DNA of 64,000 bases from Phialocephala subalpina. Lineage: Eukaryota; Ascomycota; Leotiomycetes; Helotiales; Mollisiaceae. Position numbers and translations under genes: made by a program. The notes below the pieces were generated by a model, which saw nothing but the letters and a program-made list of their open reading frames with translations, was not told the DNA's origin and did not search any database. The stretch is from contig FJOG01000003.1 in NCBI GenBank assembly GCA_900073065.1, positions 289,790-353,789 of the forward strand, read 5' to 3'. Of this stretch, positions 48,120 through 59,351 are shown piece by piece (position 1 is the stretch's first letter; every line of letters starts with the position of its first letter).

Positions 48120-48775
48120 CAGATCAAAAAACTTTCTCTCCTTTTTCAAAATTACCAAATCAGCTCAGAGATATGATCTGAGAGTTTGCCCTATTTCCTC
48201 AACTCATCGAAGTTTATCTGGAAAATGGGAACACATTCGAAGCCAGGACTTGCACAAGTCGCGCGCGTATGATATCGGCAAGAGATCTCAACTGCCTCCG
48301 GCGTGCAGTCTGTAGAGGTTCCGGAATGGTTGCTCAAAAGAAGCATGGCGAGGAATATGTCTTTGTGTCCCGGTCAGGAGATCCAGACGCGGAGATAATC
48401 AACAGCTCAAACCCTCCTTTGTTTCGCTCAGATTCGGACACCATATACTTCCCCGACACGCTGCCTTTCTATCATGTTCTCCGCTTTGGCGCTTTGGGCA
48501 AGGCAGTTGATCAGGTAGCACTAGCTCGGACAAGTCAGTGGTCTGCACTGGGAGACCTGTGGTCTGTTGCAATTAGTGGTCTATTGGAAAGAGTCGACCC
48601 TAAAGAGACAGTTTCTGTCGGCTTTACTGACTATCCACAGCATGTTGACCAGCGACAAAGTGGTACAACCTTTGCACTCTATCAATTTCGATGCCACGAA
48701 AGACACTCTTTACTTTCCAAGCCTCGAGCTCTTCGAGATGTTCATAATATGGTACGACCTTACGCTAGAAGATAA
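48120..48775 (+). pseudogene. 2EXR-family relic H1, 5' half
   Basis: The core reads FSPFSKLPNQLRDMI then a TGA (48179) where Trp of the invariant IW is expected, then EFALFPQLIEVYLENG. The frame continues with LNCLRRAVCR, NPPLFRSDSDTIYFPDTLPF and WSVAISGLLERVDPKETVSV. After about 48600 it loses similarity and ends at 48775 while relic H2 begins in another frame. TGG->TGA is the RIP-type change. Confidence 0.75.
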
Positions 48776-49247
48776 ATCGATCCGATCTACTGGTCTAACT
48801 GCTGTGGAGTCATTGGTCATCAAAGGCCTCATTTTCCCGTCCACCACGCTTAATCTGAAGAACGACGGTGCTCTTGGCACTTACTGGTTCACCGGGGATG
48901 TCATAGTTGCTTTCGGTCCTGGCATTTCCAAGATCATGATCGCCTTGATATACTGCCTCTCTTTGAAGGAGCTCATTCTCGTTGACCTCCATTTGGAGCC
49001 TTGCACCACTGCGACCACAGATTCTGGAGGTTCTTTGACAGACGAAGAGAGAACTCGCGACTTCATTACCAAAATGACGACGTTTCTGAAAGTCTACTCA
49101 CAAGGAGGAGTCGGCTTGCAGGCAAGGGCATTATCGGAACAAATTATGAAGGGTGGGCCAGTGAAGAATATTTCAGAATGGTTGAAGGAGCCAGTCATCA
49201 CTCACTTGAGCGAGGAGAAGCTGTTTCAGCGATTTATGATCCAATGA
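48600..49247 (+). pseudogene. 2EXR-family relic H2, 3' half
   Basis: Overlaps the end of H1 in a different frame. Carries its own copy of the strand block (DATKDTLYFPSLELFEMFI), AVESLVIKGLIFPS, LSLKELILVDLHLE, SLTDEERTRDFITKMTTF and a C-terminus ISEWLKEPVITHLSEEKLFQRF, equivalent to NPKVTLMREEDFNSRF in protein G. No core and no ATG with a plausible start. H1 plus H2 look like two copies fused by deletion or unequal exchange. Confidence 0.7.
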
Positions 49248-49863
49248 ATCTACAACCATAAAACCTAATCATGCATCAGCGTGTTTTCCTCCTTCAATCA
49301 ATCTCCAATCAAAAATGTGCTGAAATATTTCTGTTGTACCTGGCCAGAAATTCTCAGCCGAAAAGGGTAATTCTCGCTTCCCTTGAGTTCGACAAGCCTC
49401 GCCACTAAATGATTCACAGTACTCCGTGGGATGTTCATTAGATTTGTAAACTACATTCTAGTGCGCTGCCTCTTTGAGTTTAGCGCATCCTATTCAGGAA
49501 TGGCGACTCACTAGGCTGAGATGCTGCTTTCGACAACCTTCACAAGTCCCACGCAGATTTCATACATGCAGTAGTCATGCAGTAATGAGCTACCGCGTAG
49601 CCTCTCCACTGTACAAACTCTCGAAAGGCTGAATATTCATACAAGATCAGCCGGATTTCTTCCTTTTTTTTCTTTTCCTTGCTATCATCCTATAAGTCTT
49701 CCGTAGTGAACCAAGCAAGCCTGTTCATGCCTATATTATAGATCTTTGGGTTGAGACAATCGTTAGGTAACACAACAACTAAGACCGCTGAATTTTGAAA
49801 GCATTTTGCACCCGAATTTTGCATTCAGCTAGATTATACGCTAGAAACACTAATATATCTGCT
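49248..49863. other. Intergenic
   Basis: 3' flanks of relic H2 and of the ankyrin gene. Nothing else seen. Confidence 0.5.
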
Positions 49864-52328
49864 CTAAATATCACGATTGCTCTCTCTTACAATTATCAAA
49901 AAGCGCTCAAAGGCCTCCTGGAATCCGTCTGGAGATGCAATCCTTTGCCTCGATATTTCGAGTGCAGTCTTTCCATTTTTATCAAGCAAATCAACCTCTA
50001 AACGTCCAGGTCTTGAAGCGGCAAGAATTTCAATTGTCTCGAGATCTGCTTCCAGCGCAGCTGCATGCAGGATTGTGGAGCCCGATTTATTCACATGCGT
50101 GTGTTTGGCTCCTTCCCGGAGTAGCAGCCGAAGAAATTCATGGCTGTTATGAAAGATGGATTCGAAAAGTGGCGTGTCGTTGTTGTTGCTGCTACCCTTG
50201 TGCATGTCTGCGCCATGTTGAAGTAGATACATCCCTATCTCGTATCTGTTTTTTATCGCTGCACCTATAAATGGTGTATGGCCATAAGAGTTTCGGCAAT
50301 TTACTGCGGCTCCAGCTTTTAGGAGAAGCTTGACTGGGGCGATCTTTTTCTGATGTCGAGATACATAGTGAAGAGCGTGTCCTCCACGAATGTCTGCAAG
50401 GTGGACATCTGCTCCTGCCAAGAGTAGCAATTCGATTGTGCGCACAGAGCCTGAAGACGCTGCAAGAATGAGAGGTGTCGCCTTCCCTTCGTCTTGCGCG
50501 TTAACGTCCGCACCGTAATCCAACAAAAGGTTCACCGCAGATATATCTCCTCTGGTCGCCGCCCAGTGAAGCGGGGTTCGCCCTTTGTAATCGCGAATGT
50601 TGACTTGTTCACGATATTTCTGATCTTGTAGAGTCGCTGCAAGACTCATTGGGAGAATACACAAGACTATTTCATGCAATTGAGAGAATTCCCAGGCTTC
50701 AGATATTGCCTCTTTAGGGAAGAGACGTTGCAACGCTTCAAGATCTTCAGGGCTGCCGTATTTGATGAAGACTTGTTCCCAAGCTTTCTGGTACGAGGAA
50801 CTATTATAAACGTTAGAATCTTTGCTCTACTAGCAATATATATGTATATCCAAAGTTAACATGTCCTATATGAACATGATCTCGGCATCTTACTATGCAT
50901 CTGCGCACTTTATTGAAACCGGCTACTTACATGCCATAGTCATCCTGAGCATGAGGATCTGCCCCTGCATTAAGAAGAAATTCACACGTTTCGATTCGAT
51001 TGTGTTGTACAGAGTACTTAGGGTGTTAGCTATGGATCAAAATCTTTTATAGGGGTCTTTCCACGTAAACTAACGTATAACGCGCTTCGTCCATGATTTG
51101 GATCAGCGTCTGTCATTGACGCCGTTCCAACATCAAGCAACGACTTAACACCGACGGTATTCCCAGTTAAGGCGAACCTTAAGATACTGTCCTCACTACC
51201 CCATCCGACCCTCCTTCGCACCTCAAGCCAAAACATGGGAGTACCAGTGTATGTCATTGCGGCGACAATATGTATCGCCTTTTCCAGAAACCATTGAGGG
51301 AAACAGTAGGTGAGTTGAAAGGATTGGCCGGTCCGGTTTTGACATGTACTCTTTTCACATTTTGGTCTCAACAGTGATGATCCAATATACCCTAAAACTA
51401 GGGTTCCTATGAGATTCCCAAGCATCAATGGCGTTCGGTACTGGTAGTTCGAGTGGCAGGAACAATCGCAAGCACCTTCGCAATTACTCTGTTTGTACAT
51501 CCTGAAGCATATCACTGGCTTTGGAAAACTGCAGTTTGGAGCCCGTGTCTCCAGAGTGGACTCGGTTGGGGTGTGATTGACTGCGCTCGCATTCCCTTTT
51601 TTGTTATTAACTAAACTAGAAGTAAAACTGAAGATCTTACCTTGATGAGGTTCAACATGTCTCTCTGGGATCGAGGAGTAAGAATTATCTTCGCCTTCTA
51701 GGGAACTTGGCTGCGGCAGCAAATATTTGATAATGGTTTCTGGGGTCGAGTCCACCTGTTGCGAGATTTGTTCGCAAACAGACTGCAGTTCGTGGAGTTG
51801 CATACGAATACGAAGTGTATGACGGCTAATTTTAGCATTGGCTGAAAATCGTGATAAATCATTATGGCGATATTGAAGGCAAATTATACAAAGTGAAAGT
51901 ACTGACAAGTTTTCCGAAGTTATTAATGCTACCACATTCTCCCTAATACCTCGTAGTCTTATGAGACACTGATTGACCCGGGTTTTCCGGCATGGCCACG
52001 ACACTGAATGATCAAACGTCCGTGATTTGGACTTGTATTTCGACAGTGAGATATTTAAAGCACCAAAGACATCTTCAGCCTCTTTGAGCAGCCCCTGGAA
52101 AGTTCCAATGAACTGGGAAGTAAATGAACCGTCCGCGACTAAAGATCCAGAGACTTTCCGAGCTTCATCTATGATAGCGTTGAGGCTGTTTACCTCGTTC
52201 GAGAGGACCATCAATTCCTCTGGCGCATCACGAATGCTTTGGATGATACTTAAAAGGCTCTTCGCACATACTGCACCTATCTGTAAGACGGCGATTGCGC
52301 CGGCTGCGATAGAGAGAGGGTCGGCCAT
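49864..52328 (-). CDS. Helo-like/STAND-type N-terminal domain protein with ankyrin repeats
   Basis: 743 aa; complement(49864..50800, 50931..51016, 51075..51595, 51641..52328), phases closing. The start at ATG 52328 gives MADPLSIAAGAIAVLQIGAV, the typical opening of the fungal N-terminal domain of STAND/NLR proteins (PF17111/Helo-like), a helical domain that in relatives can form membrane-permeabilising bundles. A middle region with Cys pairs (CEGACDCSCH) and a hydrophobic span (TPLMLGNLIGTLVLGYIG, about residue 320) follows. Then come ankyrin repeats: ALYYSVQHNRIETCEFLLNAG, GRTPLHWAATRGDISAVNLL, ATPLILAASSGSVRTIELLL, HALHYVSRHQKKIAPVKLLL, HTPFIGAAIKNRYEIGMYLL, and two weaker ones. No NACHT or NB-ARC between the ends. 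The 45-nt intron is in phase, so retention would still code. Likely sensing/effector protein; role inferred. Confidence 0.83.
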
Positions 52329-53120
52329 ATAGTGCAGGTGGTTGAAGAAGATTGAGGAAAGATTGGGTAGCAAAGTAACAGCGGCTGTCAGAAAGATTCA
52401 AAAGTGTGATGGGGTGCAGTGTTATCCCATGACTCTCATGGAAGCATAAGGAATAAGGCATGGCCACCATAGGTAACACATGACCAATCGTTGCCGATGC
52501 GAGCCTTGGCAATGCTGTAGTTGCCTCTGGCAGAACATCGAACGACAGCCTCAGCGAGGTTTATTTCATAATCAGCGACACATTTCTAATATTCTCTGAA
52601 GTTTTGGGGATTTTCTGAGCGCTTTCGAAAAGTCTCAATTTTTTTTTTGGTATTCCTACCTCTGTAAAGTAGGAGGTTTGTAGTCCTTTAGTTAGAATAA
52701 TTGTCGCATAAAACAGCAACCAAAGCCGCTGAATCTAGCCGCCATCGCACGTGAACATTGCATTTGGCTGTAAATAACACGCATCTAGAGCGAATTTTCT
52801 TATTAGTAAATCAATGGTCTTGCACCATATGTCCCTCTAAGCCCGAGTAAGATATCTCACTCGTGAATGAACATTTTGCTTAACAAATTTCGTACTCGAG
52901 ATTTAAAAAATCCAGAAAATCGCAATCGATTCATGATCTGAAAAGGGATGCCCAAGCTGGGAATCATACAGCTAGCAACTGCGCTGTTATTAGTTTTATG
53001 AATCAAGGATAATCACATCAAACAATATAGCGCCAATCCAATTCCTTCAAATTCAACGGCCAACTTTGTCTCACTCTTTTCGCATCAAATCGAGGCTCAA
53101 GGAAATTCTAGGCACAGCGT
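52329..53120. other. Intergenic
   Basis: Divergent flank between the ankyrin gene and 2EXR relic I. No gene seen. Confidence 0.5.
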
Positions 53121-54149
53121 TTGACTGGTGAATACCATACCATAATTAAAAACACTACACACAGAGACGAATCTGCAATCCCTGTTCCTCACCAGATTCC
53201 GGAAGGTTCTGCTGCTCAGTTTTGGCTGTTTTCTAAGCTACCAACGGAGCTCCAAGATGTCATTCGGGGCTTTGTTGTTCAGGAACGAACACTCATCCGA
53301 TTTGCTCTTGACGACGAGGAACCGGTGTATGGTCATCTGGTATCTGAAAAAATGGTAGGGTTCTCGATCAAGCCAAATCCCCATCCTTTGCTCCTCGCCT
53401 GCAAAGCATCCCACGGCAGAGCACTGCAGAAACTAGGCATGTCTTGGCAACAGCGATGCAACGTTGGAATACTAACAAGCAGTGGTGGAGAGAGACGTTG
53501 TGAAGTATCGAGAAATTTCCACTTCCGGCCCCTACAAGACAGACTGTACTTCCCAAGTTTCTGGCATTTTATGGATCATTTGAACACATACGACTTGGTA
53601 GACATGCAGCTGGCTCAACCAAACCCTACAGGATACACCTCTGTTCGATCGTTGATCATCGGCGATGTGGCGCAACGAATGAGGTTCTCAGATACAGAAA
53701 TCGAGTTTGTGCATCCAGGACGCTTGAAACCTATTTGCAACGAATATGCTGTAATTGCTCGAGTCTTTCTGGACACTCATTCGCGTCGCAATGAGCAACA
53801 AACTGTGTAGCTGCGGTGATTCTGAGGTCACCTTCATCTGGGGGGAGCGCGGCGAGATCTTCTGCCGAGGGTATCAAGATGATAATTTCTTTAAGATTGG
53901 TGAAGAAGCTGAAGTGCCATGTTTCGTGTCTTCTACGATCAGCTTGTAGAGCTGAATCGAGTGCGTTTCAATCCAAACCGGCAACCGGATCATCTCCCAT
54001 CGAATCCTTCGCCCTGGTGGGCCAACTCACAGCCTACGTGGATGACAGAGCAGGAATTCAGAGATCGGTTTTCACAAGGCAAGTACTACACAACCTTCTC
54101 ACACACGAAGCACTTGCTAACTTTCGGGTTCATTTTCTTAGACCTGTAG
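53121..54149 (+). pseudogene. 2EXR-family relic I
   Basis: Core FWLFSKLPTELQDVIRGFVVQERTLIRF with Arg where Trp of the IW pair is normal. HPLLLACKASHGRALQKLG and the strand block LQDRLYFPSFWHFMDHL follow, then YTSVRSLIIGDVAQ. The frame opens without a near ATG and ends at 53810. Later pieces lie in other frames: YDQLVELNRVRFNPNRQP and WWANSQPTWMTEQEFRDRFS, equivalent to the WWLNPKVTLMREEDFNSRF end of protein G. At least two frameshifts separate them, one near a GGGGGG run at about 53839. A dead copy, less decayed than H1/H2. Confidence 0.75.
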
Positions 54150-54341
54150 GAAGACTTTGGGAGCAGGAAACTATGCCTCTCGACTCTCGAAGCTGTACAA
54201 CCTTCCGTTGTTTTTAACTGCTTGGCGCCAAAGGCACAATTCATAGTAGCAACCCCTCTTCCTATGACCTGAAACACTTCTCAATTCTAGAACGCCAATG
54301 TAACCTTCCCGTGAGACTCCTTTGCATGAACGCAACCTATC

Positions 54342-55715
54342 TTAACAAAGCCCAATATCTAACAAGAGGTCACCAACCACCACATCAATTCCAGCGCTCT
54401 GGAAATCTTCTATCCCGAACGCAAGAAAGACCACATCGTCAATATACCCATGATACTTCTGCCCACTCGACTTCCAACTCATCGATGTGATATACATCAT
54501 CTCAGTCTGATTATAATTCCGTATTTTCCCGTTCTCAATTCTTTCCTTCATCATCTCCGGTTCCTCTACATCACTCGGTTTCCACCTCCCATGAATCCAA
54601 AACGGCTTCTCGGAAATACCGTGAATCTTGAACGGTGACTTCTTCTCAAAGAGCATAGCGAACGGTTCGTAAACGCTATGGAACATATGATAGCGTTTGT
54701 GTTGGAAAATGGTGAAGATGAATGTATTGGAATCGTTCGGTTGACATGATGGATCGGAACGCTTACAAAGCGTAACTGATAAGGAGTTTGTTGCTTGATG
54801 GATGGACTCTTTTGAATCGTTGCCAGTTTTGATTGGAGGCATGTACTTTGCCATGCAAGTCTCATCTCCGGCGAGAGGTGCGAGATCTTCTCCCACCGAG
54901 CCGTCGAGTTCGAGTTTTGCGAAAGAACGGGTTGGTGAGACGTCGTAATGAACGTAAGCTTGGCCACCTTTGTCCCAGAATAAGAAGAAATTCTTCTCCA
55001 GAGCTCCGTACGGAGGTGGTCTTTGAATCTCTGTGACGTTCTTAAGGTCGGTGTCCGGGAAGGCAAAAGTGCCGTTTCTCCAATCGATGAGTGGTCCCAA
55101 ATCTTGCATCCATTGCCCGAAGCATGTAAACTCCGAATTGGACCCGTAGATGATGTGCGGTGCTTCTGGTCCGTAGAACATACGTGCATCGTGAGGTCCT
55201 TGATTCATGTTGAGGACGACCAGATCTCCTTCACACTTGACATAAGACTTGGTTTCGATAGGCAAGATAGATGGGCTTTCCAGACATCTGAGAGTGCCAT
55301 TTTGGAAGATCGCATTGCAGCTTAATTCAGCAAAGGACATAGGATGTTGACTGAACTCCTCGGGGTCATGTCGTTGTGCAACAAGAACCCAAGTATCTTC
55401 CAAGAATGGATGAGGTATGATGTTGGGATTGATAGACCTTTTGTCGACGAAATCGATGAAGAAGTACTTCCTGTCGGCTGTTGAGACGGAGTAAATTTGG
55501 CGATACTCTTTTGGATCCACCTCTTTATCCACTGTTCCATGGTCACCGCTGGATGTCGGTATCGAAAAGTAGTTTTCGGTGTCCAGAGGCAGAATATGGC
55601 GAATCGGCTGAGAAAGGAATGCTCCCCACTCATAGACTACGAATGCTGTAGATATGAAAATGATGAATAACGGGACCAAGAAACGCGCACTGCGTTCTGG
55701 CTTGCCAAACAACAT
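54342..55715 (-). CDS. Type II membrane protein, unassigned fungal family
   Basis: 457 aa, single exon, ATG 55715. One N-terminal hydrophobic anchor (FLVPLFIIFISTAFVVYEW, residues 12-30) after a short positive tail predicts a lumenal or outside-facing body. The body has several N-x-S/T sites and recurring aromatic strands: DTWVLVAQRHDPEEFS, GPHDARMFYGPEAPHIIYG, CFGQWMQDLGPLIDW, AYVHYDVSPTRSFAKLELDG, KRYHMFHSVYEPFAMLFEKK and KYHGYIDDVVFLAFGIED. The D-A-R-M-F-Y-G-x-x-A-P-H-I-I-Y-G type strand, the anchor and the repeated blade-like pattern suggest a Golgi glycan-processing enzyme, possibly a beta-propeller or mannosyltransferase-like fold. I do not recognise the family with certainty. No lesion. 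Confidence 0.8.
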   Translation of the reverse strand: MLFGKPERSARFLVPLFIIFISTAFVVYEWGAFLSQPIRHILPLDTENYFSIPTSSGDHGTVDKEVDPKEYRQIYSVSTADRKYFFIDFVDKRSINPNIIPHPFLEDTWVLVAQRHDPEEFSQHPMSFAELSCNAIFQNGTLRCLESPSILPIETKSYVKCEGDLVVLNMNQGPHDARMFYGPEAPHIIYGSNSEFTCFGQWMQDLGPLIDWRNGTFAFPDTDLKNVTEIQRPPPYGALEKNFFLFWDKGGQAYVHYDVSPTRSFAKLELDGSVGEDLAPLAGDETCMAKYMPPIKTGNDSKESIHQATNSLSVTLCKRSDPSCQPNDSNTFIFTIFQHKRYHMFHSVYEPFAMLFEKKSPFKIHGISEKPFWIHGRWKPSDVEEPEMMKERIENGKIRNYNQTEMMYITSMSWKSSGQKYHGYIDDVVFLAFGIEDFQSAGIDVVVGDLLLDIGLC

Positions 55716-56946
55716 TGCCGGAGGACAGAATCATTGGAGCATTGCAATGAAGCAAAGGTTGTTTCCATAAAAATATGCGTAGGAAGATATTTGAATGAGC
55801 GTAGGGGGCTGAGAATCTGATACCTGGTGTGCTTCATGTTTGCAGCTGGGAAAGATGTTGACCCCTGGCAGGGTTTTGAAACAGGGACAAAGCAAGGTTC
55901 CAGGCTGATGCGAGAAAGAAAGTTTCTTTCACGTGATCCCTCCCCATCAACTCCACGGGCTGCTCGAAGCTAATTCCATGTTGGAACAGAACACATGATA
56001 CTACTGCTTGGAAATATATCTTCAAGTGCACGCCGATTCTCTCCGCAAGATATGTTGAGACACTAGCCAGGCACGTGCCAAGGTCTCGCGCTGCCTTAAA
56101 CATCTGATCCTCGAACTCAAGGCGGCACTGCTTTCCAAATACAGGCAAGCGCCAAAAAGACGACGACGACTTCTCTTCCTCAGCCTACCTTCCATACATC
56201 AGAGGAACCCTCTCGATATAAAGATATACCTCCTACCCACCACCGAAGAAGAGGATATACCGCCGCCGAGTGCGACGTGGAGACATGTACGGCGAGATGC
56301 CGCGATTCTCCTCCCCTTGTTTCCTTCGCCGGAATGTCTCAAATATGGACAGAGACTGGCAGGGCGAGAATGTCGGAAATAGATGCTGTTACTTTCGTAT
56401 AGCCCGCGCTTCAAGTGGAGATGGCTACATTCAAATCCTCCATCCCTCTCACAACCCTTCTTTCGGTATGTACGTAATCACGTGCTCGGTGGATGGGTGG
56501 TACGTTTCTCGTTTTCTTTTCGGAGCACTTCTTCGTTATCATGTTAGCTATACTCACTTCTGTACACCCCTCCTCGTGTTTAGTCGTGGTCTATTCTTTC
56601 AAGCTGGACGTTTCCGGCTTCGTTCAAGACGCCAGTTCCGCAAGACAGCTGGAAGTCCTCTCTTATCGAAGCTCAGGCACTCAGACGTTCGCAGGCTCTG
56701 TTGGGCTCGGTGTTTTCTAGTTAGATGATTGAGGTTTAGAAAGTTGTCCTCATCTCTGCTCGTCACGAACCACCTTAGGCACGTTTTCCCGCACGGTAAT
56801 GAGGCTTAAGTCCGAAGGAATTTGGTTCCGACTTTTGGTTCCGCCTTTTGAATCCAAATTTTGATTCCGAGAAACATATTTGTCATGAACGATGACTTCG
56901 ATATAAAAGCAATCCTTTTGTTGATTAATGAAAGGCATTTGGAGGG
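55716..56946. other. Intergenic, no supportable gene
   Basis: 1.2 kb with several short overlapping frames but no recognisable motif. Confidence 0.4.
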
Positions 56947-58272
56947 ATGGCCACCTCACACCAATCCACTCCCCGACAACAGCAACATACCGAACGTTTG
57001 GCAATGGCAACGACACCAGGCCATTTTCTCAGCGGAAAACGGATCATCGTGGCAGGTGGCGGCATCGCAGGATCAACATTCGTATCCGCCCTCGACCAGT
57101 TATGGGACCCCTTTCTTCCGCGTCCCCAGATCACGGTCCTAGAACGAGAAACACGAGAAGCTTCCATCGAGCAGGATCACTACATGCTCTCCATCAACGG
57201 AGGCCATGTAGACGAAGGACTTGCAGCTTTGAAATACCTGGGATTACTTGACGATGTTCGCGCGGGCGCGACACTCAACAGCGGTGCAATCTGGGTATGG
57301 AGCGACACCTGGAAACTGCTCTCCTCAATTAACCTCGAGCTGTGGGGCAACTTGCTAGTAGCTATGATACGAATCACGTGAGCAGATTTGAGCGCGTCCT
57401 TTTGGAGAAAGCAGAGAAGGCCGAGAAATGTACTTGGCAATGGGCCTGCACTGTCATTGGGGCGGAACAACTTCCCAACGGACAGATTCGAGTTACGATC
57501 TCCAACAACGCCATACCTAGCTCAACCTCGAGCACATTGTCACAGGACTGTGATCTTCTCATTGCAGCTGATGGAGCGGACAGCAGAATTAAAGCCAATC
57601 TCCGACCTCAAGACTTGAAGCTCGAATACGCGGGCGCTTCGCAGATTGGTGGTATCTCGCATTTTCCCAATGGTGTTCCACATCCCGTTCATGAGGACTA
57701 TGGGTTGCAAATGTCGTCTGGAGAAGGAGTTTGCTGTATCTATACGCCGTTCGACAATTACACTGTCGGCTGGGCATTGAGCAAGATGGGACCTGAACGA
57801 GCTGCTAAGACCACGTTCACCATAGAAGAATTCACAGCGCTGAAGGAAGAAGCATTGAAGTTCGGCTCCATCGGCAAATTCGCAGAGCCCTTCAACTCCA
57901 TCGTCGAAACCACAGATCCAACAACGGCATTCATCCGCCTAGCCAAGGAATAGATGCCCTTCACGCACGACGCACGTCTTCATCGGAGACGCGAATAGAA
58001 TGTTGAATTGCTATACATTGGATGGAGCGAATCTAACTCTGAAAGATGGATGGGATCTCGCGGAACAGATTTGTAGGCATAGGAGTTTGGAGATAGCTGT
58101 TGCGGGGTATGACAAAATAGCCGTTGCGAGAGCAGAGCATGTGCTTCACTTTTCGAGGGAGAGGATTAGGTTTGGGCATAGCATGGGATTGATGTGGAAG
58201 GTTTATAAGTATGGGATGAAGGCGCAGAAGAAGATGGGGAAGAAGTGCCTTAGTCTTCTCTCCGGGGTGTGA
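56947..58272 (+). pseudogene. FAD-dependent monooxygenase (PHBH/salicylate hydroxylase type), broken
   Basis: Starts at ATG 56947. The dinucleotide fold KRIIVAGGGIAGSTFVSAL and LERETREASIEQDHYMLSI are intact up to about 57375. Near there MIRIT hits TGA; the enzyme continues one frame over with SRFERVLLEKAEKAEK, CDLLIAADGADSRIKANLRP (the DG motif) and GYDWAL-like strands (NYTVGWALSKMGPERAAK). A TAG stands at 57951 (RLAKE*). A third break near 57975 moves to VFIGDANRMLNCYTLDGANL, the usual GD...P...G-x-N motif, with Asn-Cys-Tyr-Thr in place of the common P-x-x-G. The frame then runs to 58272. At least three lesions: a decayed hydroxylase, of a type often found in secondary metabolism or aromatic catabolism. 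Confidence 0.85.
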
Positions 58273-59351
58273 TGTCGTGAGTTGGGATGTGGTTTAAGTC
58301 TTCTTTCTTCTGAAGATTCCTCATCTGGTATGAATAATGTTGATTTGGCAACATCGTTGTAGATCTGATTCAAGGGCTTCCAAGATGATCGTCGGCGGAA
58401 ACATGGTCATTCGAGTATGAAGTTTTGAACAGCAATCATGAATATCTTCTGCCCACCCACTACAAATTTCCATCGAAATTCTAATTTCCTATCCCCTTTC
58501 AAACACCCAAACCAACACAGCAATCTTCCTTTCAATATCTCAATACACACACCACAACCCAAAATGCAACCCTTCAACACCCATGAACCCTTCCAACAGA
58601 ATCCACCCTTACACATGGGAAGACTTCCTCTCCGGCCAAGCACCCCTCCCCCCTCACCACCCCCATCGAGCACACCATAGCCAGAAGAGCACTCATAAAT
58701 AGACCTCCACGGCATTCAAGAATCCTCTCATTTCCACGTCGTAGAGATGGGTTTGGTCCTTGCGGTGATTTTAATACGTTTCTGGCTGGTGAGCCGATGG
58801 GGATGGATATGTTTGGCAATTGGGGGGAGGGATTGGGAAGTTGGGGAGTGTGGGGTGGTCGGTTTGGGGGAGGGATTGATGAGGATGGAAATGTATGGGA
58901 GTGAGGTGAAGGGGGAGGATGAGTGAGCTGGTGGTATGGTTTTTGTGTCAGATATGAAGATAGAGTGAAACAAAGAAAAAAATTGAGCTTCACTTGAACG
59001 GGCTGAATTCCAGAGGGTGAAACAAGATTTCGGAGACTGATCAAGGACCTCGTCGGGACTCGCGGATAGAAGAGAAGAAATAGGAACGGTGCGCGAGAAA
59101 GATCACCATACATAGCAAACTCATAAATACCGCATCAAGGAGCAGAAACCACCAAAGTAGCAGGGTAATGCAGAGGAGAGGTCTCTAGCGTAAATGTCTT
59201 CAGCAAGTTTACTATTCCTTCCCGTCTAGGCTTGACCATCTAGAACAGGCAAACCATCATAGCATAGTCGACACCGAATGCTTTTGAGAATCGGAACACA
59301 TTCATATGAGATGGAGGTGATTCAAGAAACTGGAGAAGATCTTGCACGCAA
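58273..59351. other. Intergenic
   Basis: Contains C-rich and G-rich stretches (58,438-58,900) with short frames and no identified gene. Confidence 0.4.

Noticed and set aside
51836..51904. An intron GTACTTTC...TTTTCAG inside the Helo-like gene
   Set aside because: Its length (61 nt) would break the frame, while the unspliced frame is open; I keep it as coding but with caution.
58438..58973. Pro-rich plus and minus frames downstream of the FAD monooxygenase
   Set aside because: Low-complexity C/G-rich DNA gives open frames on both strands; no domain or splice pattern.
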